From NCBI GenBank assembly GCA_038363925.1, contig JAQQWL010000004.1:1736001-1800000 (forward strand): DNA of 64,000 nt. Direction: 5' to 3'. The position numbers and the translations under genes were made by a program. Under the pieces are notes generated by a model. It worked only from the letters and a program-made list of their open reading frames with translations, ran no database searches and was not told the origin of the DNA. Every line of letters starts with the position of its first letter. The first letter of the stretch is position 1. Shown piece by piece: positions 1-11,899 of the stretch. Origin of the DNA: Apiospora phragmitis (taxonomy: Eukaryota > Ascomycota > Sordariomycetes > Amphisphaeriales > Apiosporaceae).

Positions 1-1191
1 AGTCTGAATGAAGAGGGCGATGACCCCTTTGATCTTGAGCAGAATCTCGGCGTTGCCCACTTCACCCAGAGCTTTCGTGGTGAGTGAGATGGCGGCTGAG
101 CACATGGAATCCCACAACTCTTCGACATCAATAGCTGTACGTAGCTGAGGCACACGCCTCATGGTAGCCTTCTCAATGATGGCGAATCCAGCAATACCCT
201 CCAGGAGACTACTCAGAGATGACTCGTCGTCACTGGTAAGACTGACAGACGATGGAATCAGAAGTTCCTTTTGCCGTCGCCTTGTGGCTGCATAATCATT
301 GCGAAACCTGTCGTTTTGGCCAAGGGCGTCGTGTATATGCAGAGCCTCGAATAGGGGCGTGAAGTCAACCTGCAACTCCTCGTTATCCAGCACGTCGAAC
401 TCCTCGCTTTCGTCAAAAACCAGCTCGATGGCCGAGTTCAGCTTGAAGTGGCTGAGAAAATCGTCCGCCTCTATCCTATCCCTTTGACGAGACCGACGCA
501 TCTCGGTGTGGTAAAAGGCAACTTCACCCAGGAACTGTGACGTCTCGCGGATACGGAACAGCCACGTGTTGAGGTCGTTCATGACAGCCTCGGATATTGA
601 CTTTTGCGAGGCAGGTATGGATTTCTGGATCATGTCTGCTAGCTTGTACTGCGTCCCGTACTTGTTCTGGATCATAGGGATCAGGAACTCGTTCTGCATA
701 TCCTCGAGGGACTTAAGGGCAGCATAGTACTGCTTCTTGCGGATGAGCTCATGGGCGTTGTTCACAGCATGCAAGATCTTGAGCGACTCCTTGAGAGCAT
801 CCGAGACATCGGATATATTTTCCCGCACAGCACGGGTGCTGACCAGGGCCTGCTTCTGTTCGGCCAGCTTCTCCGTGCTCTCCTGGATGGACTGGTTGAG
901 CTTGAGAATCTCGGTGGTCAGGGTGACGGTGCCCTGGCGGACCTCTTGGAGCTGATTGACCGAGCTCAAGAACTCCTCGTGTTTTGTCAAGCCGATGCGC
1001 TCGATGTCGGATTCGCGTGCCTCGGCATACTGTGTCAGATTCTGGGCCAAGATATTCGATCGGTTGGTGTACGAGGCATCTTTCAGCACGGGAATCAATT
1101 GGTCCAGGAAGTCGGAGTCCGAGGTGGAAACAATGATTTGCTGGACAGCAGTGCCATAGTCATCGTAGGTCTGGACTCGTCGCGGAGCCAT
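1..1191 (-). CDS. SEC15: Exocyst complex subunit Sec15 (3' end beyond window)
   Basis: Sec15 is a subunit of the octameric exocyst, which tethers secretory vesicles to the plasma membrane; known Sec15 proteins bind the Rab GTPase Sec4 and link it to the other subunits. The reading frame is open from ATG at 1191 to base 1, giving 397 codons with no stop and no visible intron. The protein starts MAPRRVQTYDDYGTAVQQII and continues with motifs typical of fungal Sec15: STSDSDFLDQLIPVLKD near the start, IGLTKHEEFLSSVNQLQ, a long helical/coiled-coil segment (LTTEILKLNQSIQESTEKLA), and the acidic stretch ELVFDESEEFDVLDNEELQV near residue 270. Full-length family members are about 750-800 aa, so roughly the N-terminal half is present; the C-terminal Rab-binding domain lies outside. 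It is transcribed divergently from the SUN-domain gene. Identification is by recognised sequence pattern. Confidence 0.93.
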   Translation of the reverse strand, partial: MAPRRVQTYDDYGTAVQQIIVSTSDSDFLDQLIPVLKDASYTNRSNILAQNLTQYAEARESDIERIGLTKHEEFLSSVNQLQEVRQGTVTLTTEILKLNQSIQESTEKLAEQKQALVSTRAVRENISDVSDALKESLKILHAVNNAHELIRKKQYYAALKSLEDMQNEFLIPMIQNKYGTQYKLADMIQKSIPASQKSISEAVMNDLNTWLFRIRETSQFLGEVAFYHTEMRRSRQRDRIEADDFLSHFKLNSAIELVFDESEEFDVLDNEELQVDFTPLFEALHIHDALGQNDRFRNDYAATRRRQKELLIPSSVSLTSDDESSLSSLLEGIAGFAIIEKATMRRVPQLRTAIDVEELWDSMCSAAISLTTKALGEVGNAEILLKIKGVIALFIQT

Positions 1192-2468
1192 TATGGGCCG
1201 CGATGCACTTGGGCTCTTCGTAATCGGTGTCCGAAGTAACAGCAGTTGGGCGGGCGGCGCAAGTTGAAAGTCAACCTGGATAGGATCACGCTGAGACGGC
1301 TCTAAATTCTTTGAAGTGTCTTCGAAACCATGACAGTAGAGTTCCAGTCGGGTGCCGGCTGTAGATATGCGAAAAGCGTCAAGTTGCTGCCTGCGAGGCT
1401 GACGACTTTGTTGTTTCTGGATATGATAGCTGCATGGACGGAGTGATCAAGCTTCAAGTTGCGTTGCGACTTGGGACTCAATTCCAGTGGGATCATTGCT
1501 GCAGTCACAGTGGAGCGGTCCCTGTAAGCTGTAGGCGCGCCGCGCTAGTTTCACCTACTGTTACCCCCCCACACATCATTTACCCCCCTAATGATTTCCC
1601 ACCTAAAAGTTCATGTTGAATGTTTTACTTGTACGGAATCAAGTTCCCAAGATTGCAGTTTTTTAGCATATGCTTAGCCCCTAAGATAAAGGTACATATA
1701 TCCTATGGTAAATGCTCGAGGAGAGTATCTACTATTAGATAGACCCGCCAAGGTCCGATCAAGCACTGGTAGAACTGTTACGCATTAAAGGGGCAGAGTG
1801 CTGATATTACTATCCTCTCCAATCATCACTCGGAGATTCATTACCCCCGGCCTGGACTTGTAGGGAATAAGGGCCAGCACTGTCAAATATATGTTGGCTT
1901 TGAGGAGTTCTGCATGGTTAATGCGTAGTAATACCCATATGAATACACCAAATGTTATATTTCAATATGTACCAGCTCTTTGAAAGCCAGTAATGGCATA
2001 ATAGCAAGTAGTATATAGGTTGTGACTCGGTGAATACAATCGTTAATAAACTTCAATGTGCTCCGTTATGTTGGCTACATGTACAGTACGTGTATGATAT
2101 GCACCGAACCGACGGGGCTCCAAGGGTAGCACAGGCCCCATTGCTGCATGCAGTTCAGCGCTTACGCATGCTAATTGCTCTCTTATCCACGCATGCTAAA
2201 CCCAAGTGTTGAGTGCAACGGTTCGACGTCAGGGTGGCAGGACACTGAACAGAACACTTCCTGTCCTTGCTTTGCGAAGACAAGACCAACCTAGGAAATT
2301 CGAGATTGGCTGACCACTACGCCGTCCGGGAACAAATGACAGGTAATCCTAGGATTCCCGATACCTGTTCATTTTCCTCCAGCATAATAGGCATTACCGT
2401 TCTCTTCCACATGGACTTTACCTGATTTTCTTATATAGTTCTTGGTCGAGTATGCATTTACTGCGACG
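1192..2468. promoter_or_regulatory. Divergent intergenic region, Sec15 / SUN gene
   Basis: This 1.28 kb region lies between two divergently transcribed genes and must hold both promoters and 5' UTRs. It is fairly AT-rich between about 1660 and 2060. I see no convincing ORF, tRNA or repeat. Confidence 0.5.
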
Positions 2469-4795
2469 ATGATGTGGCGTCATAGGGACAGGCGTTCAGT
2501 CTGGTCATTGCTACCGATCTGGGTCTCTCTCTTCTTGTTAGTGGCCGGGGTGCAGGTGCAGGCCCAACAAGGCGACGATAATACAAGCAGTAGCAATAGC
2601 AGCAGCAGCTCCACGACGATAACAACCGCCCACGATGCCAGCCGATCGCTGCCGCCCAGCACCACAGCCCAGTCGACCTGCGAGTCGAGGACGGTCAACT
2701 ACATCACCCACACCCTGCCCCAGCAATGTCTCACGACGACACACTCCTCGAACCCGGCCCCATCCACGGAAAGCGTCGCTACGCCTGCGCAATCGCCGGC
2801 GGTGGCGTCTGCCAGCGATGCCGCGCAGAAAGTGGACGAGGAGCACGAACTGGACAGCGATGGCAACGACCTGAGCACAGGGGCTTTCATGTCCTTTGAA
2901 GAATGGAAAGAGATGATGTTGAAGAAAGCCGGCCAGGAGCCCATGGAAGTGCGCACCCGGAAACCGCACGACGGCCGCGGCGACTATCCCGGGGGCGATT
3001 TGGGCTCGATAGGCGAGGAGGGCGAGATATCCCTAGACTTCGACGCCTATTCGGACAAGATCTCCGAGATCACCTCGTCGGGAAAGCCCGCCCCCAAGCA
3101 GAAAAAGGAGAAGGAGGACGCGGTAGAGAAGGTGACCTACGACGAGGGGCTGGCCCACGTCTACAGGAGCAAGGACGCAGGCAAGACGTGCAAGGAGAGG
3201 TACTCGTACTCCTCGTTCGACGCCGGAGCGACAGTCATCAAGACGAGCCCGGGAGCTAAGAACTCCAAGGCTATCTTGGTCGAGAACAAGGACTCGTACA
3301 TGCTGCTCGAGTGTGCCACTGCGAACAAGTTCTTTATTGTCGAGCTTAGCGAGGACATTCTCGTCGATACCGTTGTCTTGGCCAACTACGAGTTCTTCTC
3401 GAGTATGATCAGACAGTTCCGCGTCAGTGTCAGCGATCGTTACCCTATCAAGTCGGATAAATGGAAGGTCTTGGGCGATTTCCAAGCGCGCAACTCACGA
3501 GATATCCAGCCCTTCCTGATTCAAAACCCCCAGATCTGGGCAAGGTACCTGCGCATCGAAATCTTGAGCCACTATGGCAACGAGTTCTACTGCCCACTAT
3601 CCCTTCTCAGGGTGCACGGGACACGGATGCTGGACTCCTGGAAGGAAGCAGATCCTGCAGATTTCGAAGAAGAGGAATCTAGTAAGGCAGCCCCTGAGTC
3701 AGCCCCGGAGACGGAGGCACCAGCAGAGGAACCTCGGGAAAGCGTTCAAGTAGAGGAGCCAATTCCCGTGGAGAACGTTGTGGCTGTAGCCGAACAGAGC
3801 CTCGTAGTGCCGTTCTGGGACGGCTCATACCTTGAACGCGAACTTCAGCAACGCACTACATGCAAGATTATGGATAAGACATCAAATGCATCTTCTTCTG
3901 CACTTGGAGAAGATCGCGTGCCAACGCCCGAGCCCCTTCCCAAGGTTGAACAGAGAGATAAGTTCATGGAGTCGAACAAGGTCCAGGAAGAGACGGCTCG
4001 GCCCTCGTCTCTGAATCCAACAACAGAGCCGACTGGTTCTGTAAAGACGACCTCTACAACAGCACCGACTTCTGCAAGCTCTGCAGCGGTCACCTCAACC
4101 GATAGCCCGGCAACCCCAAAACCTTCGGCACACACAGTCGAAACAACACAGTCCTCTGGGCCCCCTGTCCCACCCACCAAACATACGGTCCCCGCATCTG
4201 TCAGACCGTCGAGTGCCGCAGCAGCTAAAAGCAAGGCTGCTGGCTCCAGTTCTGTCAAGCCGCCGCCGCCCAAAGCGTCTCATAATTCGAAGGCCACCGC
4301 AGGCAACCGGACCACCACACCGACCAGCTCCGCGCCGGCCTCGACCCCGACGGTGCAGGACTCCTTTTTCAAGCAGCTGACCAAACGGCTGCAGACCCTC
4401 GAGTCCAACACGACGTTGTCCCTGCAATACATCGAATCCCAGTCGCAGTTCCTGCAGCAGGCCCTGTCCAAGCTGGAGCGGCGCCAGGTTGCCAAGGTCG
4501 ACCTCTTCCTCGATACCCTCAACAAGACGGTCCTCTCGGAGCTGCGCGACCTGCGCGTCCAGTACGACCAGATCTGGCAGAGCACCGTCATTGCCCTCGA
4601 GACGCAGCGTGACCAGTCCGAGCGCGAGCTCCTGGCCGTCAGCAGCCGCCTCGGCGCCCTCGCCGACGAGGTCGTCTTCCAGAAGCGCATGGCCATCGTC
4701 CAGTCCGTCCTCCTGCTCGGCTGCCTCTTCCTCGTCATCTTCTCGGGCCGCCTCGCCAACGGCGGCGTCGAGCTCTACTACCCGGGCCAGTTCCT

Positions 4796-4829
<34 letters not shown>

Positions 4830-5927
4830 AGTCGCATGGGCAGCCCCATGTATCCCAGCACGCCCAAGGCCGGCATCCGGCGGGGAGGCGGCGGGAGACA
4901 GCAGGAGCGCAGTCCTCCAACGGGTCTGCGGCATTCTATCGAGGACTCGGACATGAATACCCCTCCTCAACAACGACAACATAAACCTCTACCCTCACTA
5001 CCTATCGACGGCCCCATAGATGACGATCGCCATAGCAATGGCAGTATGCGGCAGAGCATCGAAGAACGCACCCCTCCCCCTGAACCGGATACCCGTCGTG
5101 CCATGTCCGAACCACATATTTCTCAGGAACGCCTCCACCCAATCAGAGCCACGACTATGATCTCTTCTTCTACTTCTTCTTCTAACAGCCATAATAACAA
5201 TGAGAGGCCTCCTAATAAGAGGGCCGTCTCCGACTCGGCCGGGCTCGAGTACTATCAGCCTCCCACCCCATCCAGCCTCCAAGAAAACGGAGGTGAAGAA
5301 GACATGGGCTACGATTCCGAACCTAATATGCCCCGGAACCGCCGCCCGGACCGTGACCGAGGAGATGTGGAACAGGAAAGGGACGTGGAAGGAGACGGAG
5401 ACAGAGACTACTTCTGCCCCTCCCAATCACATTCCCGCACAAACGGCAGCTCTTCCCACCACCATCACCAACGTCCCTCGTCGTCCTCTTCCTCTCTCGC
5501 CAACGAAGAAGCCACCATCACGGCGCTCCCTGCCACTTCTTCTGCCACCCCGACGACGACAGCATCGGCTAATGCCGCCACCACCACCACCAAATCCCAC
5601 CAACAGGAAGCAGACGAGGGTAGTTCAGAGAGGCACAACGATGGTCTGACCCCGCATCATCACGCGATGTCGATATGCAATGGAGGACACAGCAGCTTGT
5701 CTGCCAAAGAAGACCTTCAGAATAGAGCGGAGCCAATAATTGAAAGAGGCTACAATGGCGTTGCAACAAATAACACAATGACGGAACCATCGCACCGCGC
5801 GGCCAGACCGCCTATAAGTCATACGGGTTCATTGAGGAAGCCACTGCCATCATTACCAGAAGATCCCGATCCAGATCCAGACTCGGATACGGATTCCAGT
5901 ATAGATCCAGGCTTTGATCTAGTATAG
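2469..5927 (+). CDS. SUN-domain ER membrane protein, SLP1/SUCO-like
   Basis: This 1152-aa single-exon ORF is read from the tandem ATGs at 2469/2472; an upstream in-frame TTG is not used as a start in nuclear genes. Residues 1-32 form a signal peptide (hydrophobic core LLPIWVSLFLLVAGVQVQA). A Ser/Thr-rich lumenal linker follows, then a SUN domain at about 244-393 (KNSKAILVENKDSYMLLECA; FFIVELSEDILVDTVVLANY; SHYGNEFYCPLSLLRVHG). After a long Pro/Ser/Thr linker there is a coiled coil (about 635-735), a transmembrane helix at about 741-765 (VQSVLLLGCLFLVIF) and a Gly run at about 777-786. The last 365 residues are low-complexity. The order SUN, coiled coil, single TM matches the Slp1/SUCO family of ER proteins, in yeast a partner of Emp65 that protects soluble ER proteins from degradation, rather than nuclear-envelope SUN proteins, where the TM precedes the SUN domain. 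The long cytosolic tail exceeds yeast Slp1 (587 aa). Confidence 0.88.
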
Positions 5928-6539
5928 CAGAAGGTTGCATTTCTCTATTCTTGCGTTGTATTTAAGCTAGAGTAATGAATTACGAGCAATGAGATACCAC
6001 TTCGTTTCCCTAAATAAAATTTGTGAATGATTAACATCGATCAGTTAGCTTTGTCTACACCGCATGGTTTCAATCGGCAATCACGGACAGTCACGGGCTT
6101 CATGGAAAGGATTAGGGAAAACAACGAGATGCGTTCAAGACTATCTAAGTACCTGTCGCCGTGGGTGTCACACCAAGTGCAATACCAAATCGACCCGAGA
6201 ATCAAGCGGCGCCCAATGATTCCCAAGTATGAGTTGAGACAAGTGTCGAGAAGTGAGAGCAGAGGCGGATAACCGTGGCTGCCCAAGGATAGGCATATTA
6301 GTAGGTGAGCCGACGCGAATAGTGCAAGGAAATTGGGGCAGAAAGGGGAGAAGATCATCGCGAAGATCTCGGAACGGTGCCGAAATCGGGGATTATTCCG
6401 TAGTCTGACGTTAACTGATCAGATCGGATATGGCCGGATATGGCCGGATAATACATGCGGTTACCGATGGAAGGATGAGTCGAAGTACCGGGAGGACTGA
6501 GCGTGAAGACTGTGCTGGGTGTGCAAGACCCCTAAGAAC
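5928..6539. other. Convergent intergenic region, SUN / Mei2-like genes
   Basis: This 0.6 kb spacer holds the two 3' UTRs. It contains AATAAA-like signals at about 6012 and a short tandem repeat at 6425-6450. No gene is seen. Confidence 0.5.
6425..6450. repeat. Short tandem repeat, 10-bp unit x2.6
   Basis: The unit CGGATATGGC is repeated directly 2.6 times just beyond the Mei2-like stop codon. Nothing indicates a function. Confidence 0.7.
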
Positions 6540-8540
6540 TCACTGCGGAGAGAAGTGAGAGTAAGAAGGGTACGACGTGTCGTAGTCGAACTCCTCGAGA
6601 GCTGCCAGGCGGGTGCCGCGATCATATTGAGAACGGCGACGCCGCTGCTCGTCACGGTAGTGTTGGCCAGCGTTCGGGGTGAAGAGTCCAACGTGCTCTG
6701 CATTCTCACAGCTACGCTTCATCTTCGACTGGTTATCCGGAGCAGGGAACGGTTCCTCCTCGCCAGCTTGAGCGGGGGCGGGGCCATTGATGGTGTAATA
6801 CAGCTTAGGACGGTAATGGGCGGCTTCGAGCATGACCGAGCTGTTGCGGAACTTCTGGACCAAGCAATCCTTTCCTTGAATCGTGGCATACGAGATCTCA
6901 GCAACCTTATCGCTCTTGAAGCAGTTCCATCGCTGGTTGCCTCGTGCGCGGACAAAGTCGATGATGTCAAGCGGATCCACGAAGTTGATGAAAGCATAAC
7001 CCACATTGCAATCGTTGGCGAAATCGATACGGAGGTACATGAAGTCGTACTTGCCCCAGCTTGATTCATCGACGATGCGCTTTAGCATGGCCTGGTCAAC
7101 CTTGTTGGGAATGTTGCGAAGCATGATCGTGGTACGCACGTCGATACCCTCACGGATACGGGATATGTCGACGTGGTTGTGCTGGCTACCGGTGTTGCCG
7201 TGATGGTAGGGAGCCCGCTGGATTCTAATAGCGTGCTGTCGGCGGCCGTCAATGCTTCTGTGGAAAGCCTCCTGATTTCTGTTGAATCCATCCGAGACTC
7301 TGGGATACTGAGGAAAGCTGGCGTAGGAATCCATGACTCTGGAATAGCTGATAGGACGAGGCGATGCCCACACTGGTTGGTACTGGTCGAGTAGATAGGG
7401 AGCAGGATACACCATGGGAACCATACCCAACGGGGCCTGGACTTGAGGACGTGAGATCGACAGGCGCTGTAGGTCATTGGTCAAGTCCGATGTGTTGCCA
7501 GTGCGCAGGGCAGAAACCGTGGCCGGGATGTCAGGTCGATGGAGCGTCATGCAAATCTGGAACCCTTGCTGTAGTTTGCATTAGTAGTTGTTCTTACATC
7601 TAGTAAGGCAACCGTACATACCTCTGTGTTATGCAAGTGAAGCTTCGAGACTGCTTGCAGAGAAACATCGTTCTCACAGTATTCAACAATAGCATTGAAG
7701 ACGCTACCCTCGACACCCGTAGCTTGCAACTTGAACGCAAACAGATCGCCTTCATTCTGTAGCTTTTGCTGCAGCATGTCGTACAGCTGCAGAGGATTGG
7801 TTCCAGCAAGGGACGGGGAGCGAAGACTGCAAGGGCAACCTGGCCTTCATGGGCCGTGATGATACCACCTGTAGGATTAATTACCTGTGAAAACTCACGA
7901 GGGTTGATGTAGAGGGCAGACCAGCCTTTCCCACCAAGTTGGGCGTTTTGATGAAAGATACAGGCATCTCGAATGTTGCTGAAGCGGGCGTAGACCACAT
8001 TGCCGCGGAGCTCAATCTGGTTCACACCCGACAGGTTGAAACCCCTGTGTGCAAGAACCTCCCGAGAGTTAGCTTGAGACAAAGTGAACAGTAGCCATAA
8101 TTACTTACAGAGAGGTAGTTGTCAACCTCGACCTTGTGGATGGCAGCACCGTTGGGAACGTAGATTATGAGGCATCTCGACAGGCCAACATCCGTGCTGA
8201 GACCCTGATGAACGAAGCCGTCGGCATCCCTAGCGGCAATGACCGTAGGCGGACCACTGGCGGGCGGGACGGGAGTAGACGACTGAGGGGAGAAACAAGA
8301 GGCAGTGGGAGAGAGGCTGTAGCTACTGACGAAAGGATCGCGGTAGCGACGACGAGAGTCCAGTGAAGCGGGCGAAGCGGCAACAATTGCACCTCGAGAA
8401 TCGCGAAGGCCTAGACCAATAGAGTGCGGGACCCGGACCGAACGAGAGATGCCATCATCAGGAGAGAAGGTAGTCAAGCGTGTATCCGGTGTGCCATTGA
8501 ACGAGTCGGCAGCGCCACTGGAGGAGCGAGGGGATTGCAT
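6540..8540 (-). CDS. Mei2-like RNA-binding protein (C-terminal RRM), one frame break
   Basis: Mei2-type proteins bind RNA; in fission yeast Mei2 is the master switch of meiosis. The diagnostic part is the C-terminal Mei2-type RRM near residues 428-525 (TTIMLRNIPNKVDQAMLKRI; YDFMYLRIDFANDCNVGYAF; FSN-like end FRNSSVMLEAAHYRPKLYY). Two degenerate RRM-like segments precede it (RCLIIYVPNGAAIHKVEVD; VNQIELRGNVVYARFSNIRD). ATG is at 8540. Exon 1 is 8540-8109 (donor GTAAGT at 8108). The next exon starts at 8058 using a GAG acceptor, which keeps the frame; a CAG at 8045 would not. The last intron is 7621-7557 (CTAAT branch, CAG acceptor) and the last exon is 7556-6540. Between 8058 and 7622 the frame shifts once, at the G runs 7810-7818. 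One extra base there restores FAPRPLAGTNPLQLYDMLQQ. An alternative is an intron 7898-7840, which also keeps frame but lacks a clear branch point. The restored protein is about 628 aa. Confidence 0.85.
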
Positions 8541-10526
8541 GGCAAAAATAGCCAGTGGCAATGTGTTATTGTTGTGGGTTGGAGGGAAGTAGGAGGAGGG
8601 TGGAGGAGTTGGTGATGTTAGGTTGGAGGATGATGGAACTGGAAGAAATCTTTCGAGGGTTTGGGGCGCCCTGGCTCGAACTTATAGGATACCTAAGTTG
8701 GAACTCGACGAAGTTTACCTTGGAAAGGAGTGAATATAAAATGCGTTGTCGATGATGTCGCCCTGAGATCGCTGACACTGAGTTTTTAGAAGTGATGGAT
8801 ATAAGTTGTTGTTGATGTGTAGTGACGAGGATCGTCGAGTGCCTCAGAGGAGAAAGAAGGTGGAGTAATATACCACCACCAGGACGAGGTTAGGTGTGCG
8901 GACTTGGAAGAAAACTTCTGAATATCACGCCTTCCTTGAGTGGGAGTGGTGGAAGGGGGAAATCACTCGAGTGGTGAGGAAGGTGCGCTCCTTCCCTTGG
9001 GGATGAAAAGGCAAGAGGTGCTGTTGCACGTCTAAGACTGCAGTGCCTACTTTACCTCAAATCTTTAGGAAGGTACAAAGTACAGAGATATCATGACCAA
9101 CGTGACTGCTGTTCCACTCTGTTCACTACAGCGACCAGTCTTCAGGAAATCATCAATTCATGTCATGCCCATGCAGCAATTCAGTCACTTAGCTTCACAT
9201 TGGATGGGGCTTATATCTGCGCATTGAAGCAAACTTAGGCATCGTTATGACGGGAACTTGGACTGAGGCGATATGTGTCGTGCCTATTTCCTAATTAGGT
9301 CGTGAACGGGGCATTGCTAGAAGATCATTGGCCAGGTTTGCGATACTTGATCCTTGGGGGCAGGATTCCCCAGGTCCAAGTAAACACCCGAGTAAGTCAG
9401 TAGACACCCATGAATATAGTGGTATCAAGGGCCAGCCTAATAATGTACCTGATGCATACCGACTGCATATGCTGTTCTAGGCAGATTTAGGGGCTAGCTC
9501 TTGTGAACGGCGATTTCAGGGGGAGGTGTTGCACAGTCATCATTCCTCAGAGGCCAATCAGACGGAAACATAGATTCTAAATCATTGGACGGAATGGGCT
9601 GGCCATGAGAACTTCGCACGGAACACATCTAATGCTTGGGACGATGTATGGAAACGATCAACTGTGCGCTTATGGAACGGAATCTGTGAGCTCTCAAATC
9701 ACCGGACGAGGCGCATTTGCTTTGTTGGCATGGGACGGAAAGAGTCACTGGTGATGATCATGCGTCGGCCGGAACCCCATGAGCCTTCAGGTCAATGGAA
9801 TCTCTGAGAAATGTGGACCTTAGGAGTGTTGAATTCGCTGTAGCCAAACCATATGAAATTTGTGAGGTTCAAACAACAGTTGAGATAATTACTTTGGTTT
9901 ACTTGTGCATTACACGCTAGCCACAAGAGAGGCGACTTGGGCGTGACAATTGCTTCAGATATCAAAGTTAAGTATGTATTAGTGAACAATGCCCAGTGGT
10001 GCTCATGGACAGAAAGTTCTGCTTCGAGTCACATGGCGGCTGTTGACAAACTGGTATCGGGAAGGGAATTTGGTGTTGGGGGGCTATCGTTTGTCGTCTT
10101 GCTCCTTTTATAGTATATTTCCCTACTTAAATCTGTCCACACCAGAGTGAAAGTAAATAATTGTCAAGTCCTACCAAATGAAAAAGAGCCGGCCAGAATT
10201 CTTTGGGGAATTGGCTTGCTCGCTGATCCACCGACAGCTTTGGTAGGTAAAAAGGGACTCCTAAACAGAGGTTGAGGTGGGATGGAAGTTTGCTGTAGGA
10301 ATAAGATAGGGGCAAAGAAGCCAGCCTTCCACAATAGCACACAACCTAGTGGTCCAGCATATTTTTGTTACAACAATACGATCCAGCCTCGTGCCCTATT
10401 TACATCCTTTCCTACATGCCAAATTATTGAGGCATCCAGCCCCGAGGCCTTATTTCTTATTTCAAGTAGTCAACAACGTCTCCAAATCTCACACATCCGG
10501 GGCCCTCTCCTTTTCGCCTACCTAAT
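8541..10526. other. 2-kb gene-free region upstream of the Mei2-like gene
   Basis: This region lies between the Mei2-like start and the 3' end of the acyl-CoA dehydrogenase; both genes are on the minus strand. It must contain the Mei2-like promoter and 5' UTR and the dehydrogenase 3' UTR. Only short ORFs without coding character are present. A length near 2 kb is consistent with complex regulation, but no specific site can be assigned. Confidence 0.5.
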
Positions 10527-11899
10527 CTAATAACTTCTCGGCAGCCCCAACACCTTCTCCCCAATGTAATTCATAATCATCTCCTGCGACACAGGCGCGA
10601 TCCGCGGCACCAGGCACTCGCGCAGCCACCGCTCGACGTCGTACTCGGCGGCGTACCCATGCCGCCGTGCGTCAGGACGGCGCGCTCGCACGCCGCGAAC
10701 GCCGCCTCGGCCGCGAGGTACTTGGCGCTGTTGGCCGCCACGCCCACCGCATCCTGCCGGATATTCGTCGTGCTCGTCGTGCTCTGGCTCTGGTCAAACA
10801 GCCGGGCCGCGTGGTACGTCGCGTGCTTGGCCGCCTCGAGCCGCATGTAGGCGTCGGCGAGCGGGTGCGCAACGCCCTGGTTCGCGCCGATGGCCCGGCC
10901 GAACACGACGCGCTCGCACGTGTAGCGGGCCGCGCGCGCCACGGCGGCGTAGCCCAGGCCCAGGGCCTCGCCGGCCAGCAGGCAGCGCTCGGCGTTCAGG
11001 CCGTGCAGGATGATCTTGAACCCCTGGTTCTCGGTCCCGACCAGCGTGTCGGCCGGGATCTGGTAGTTGTCGAAGAACACCTCGTTGGCGTCGACGGCGC
11101 GCCCGCCCATCTTCTTGATCTTGCGCATATCCAAACCGGGGGAGTAGGAGGACGACGATGTCCTGTCGAGGTCGATGCAGAACAGCGACAGGCCCTCGCT
11201 CGGCTTGCGCACCTCCTCGAGCGACGTCGTGCGCGCGAGCAGCATCATCTTACGCGCCACCTGCGCACACGTGATCCAGATCTTCTGCCCCGTGACGCTG
11301 TAGGATTGCCCATCGGCGCTCTTCCGAGCCAGGGTGCGCAATCGGAGCGTGTCGAGCCCCGTGTCGGGTTCCGTGACGCCGAAGCACGTCCGCCACTCGC
11401 CCGAGATGATCTTGGGGATCGTGCCCTCCCGCTGCTCCCGGCTGCCGAACTTGGCCAGGGGCTGGGTCGCGTAGACGTTGGCGTGGATTGACTGGGCGCC
11501 CGCCATGCCGGCTCCGGATTCCGCGATGGTCTGCATCATCATGGTGGCTTCCGAGATGCCCAGCCCGGACCCTCCTAGTTCTTCCGGCAGTGCAATTCCT
11601 AACCATCCGTCCTTGGCCAGGGCTGCGTGAAACTCTTTGGGGTCTTGTTCGTTCTGATCATGCTCTTGCCAGTAGCTGTTGGGGAACTTGGCGCACAAGG
11701 TTGCCACGGCCTCTCGGACTGTCATTTGATTCTCGGTAAAGCCAGTTGTTTCCATGATATGCCGCCGGCTCGTGGCCGAGAAGTATCTGCGATGGGTGGT
11801 AACATTCCTGCATAATAATGTACTTGGGGTCGCACTCTGCAAGAGAGATCCATTGAAGACACGATCCGCTCTTGTAAGCTGCCGCAATGCTTGAAACAT
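10527..11899 (-). CDS. Mitochondrial acyl-CoA dehydrogenase, one frame break near 3' end
   Basis: This FAD-dependent acyl-CoA dehydrogenase would oxidise an acyl-CoA to its 2,3-enoyl-CoA, passing electrons to ETF. ATG at 11899 gives an Arg/Ser-rich, acid-poor leader (MFQALRQLTRADRVFNGSLL; RYFSATSRR) typical of matrix import. Family motifs: GWLGIALPEELGGSGLGISE, GVTEPDTGLDTLRLRT, SVTGQKIWITCAQVARKMML, GLNAERCLLAGEALGLGYAA, FGRAIGANQGVAHPLADAYM and THGGMG. The Glu in LNAER aligns with the catalytic base position of isovaleryl-CoA dehydrogenase; the medium-chain YEGT motif is absent. Right after GGMG the frame breaks at the CCC run 10656-10658. With one more C the expected end appears (YAAEYDVERWLRE ... 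EKVLGLPRSY, stop TAG at 10529-10527), giving 457 aa. Read literally, the ORF ends at 10577 with an unrelated tail. It shares a 766-bp promoter region with the CoA-transferase. The substrate is not deducible; short or branched acyl-CoA is likely. Confidence 0.9.

Noticed and set aside
4095..4982. Minus-strand 295-codon ORF inside the SUN gene
   Set aside because: Arg/Ala/Gly-rich reverse shadow of a GC-rich coding strand; the plus strand carries the recognisable domain.
10667..11491. Plus-strand 274-codon ORF opposite the acyl-CoA dehydrogenase
   Set aside because: Arg/Leu/Val-rich shadow of a GC-rich gene; no domain and antisense to clear family motifs.
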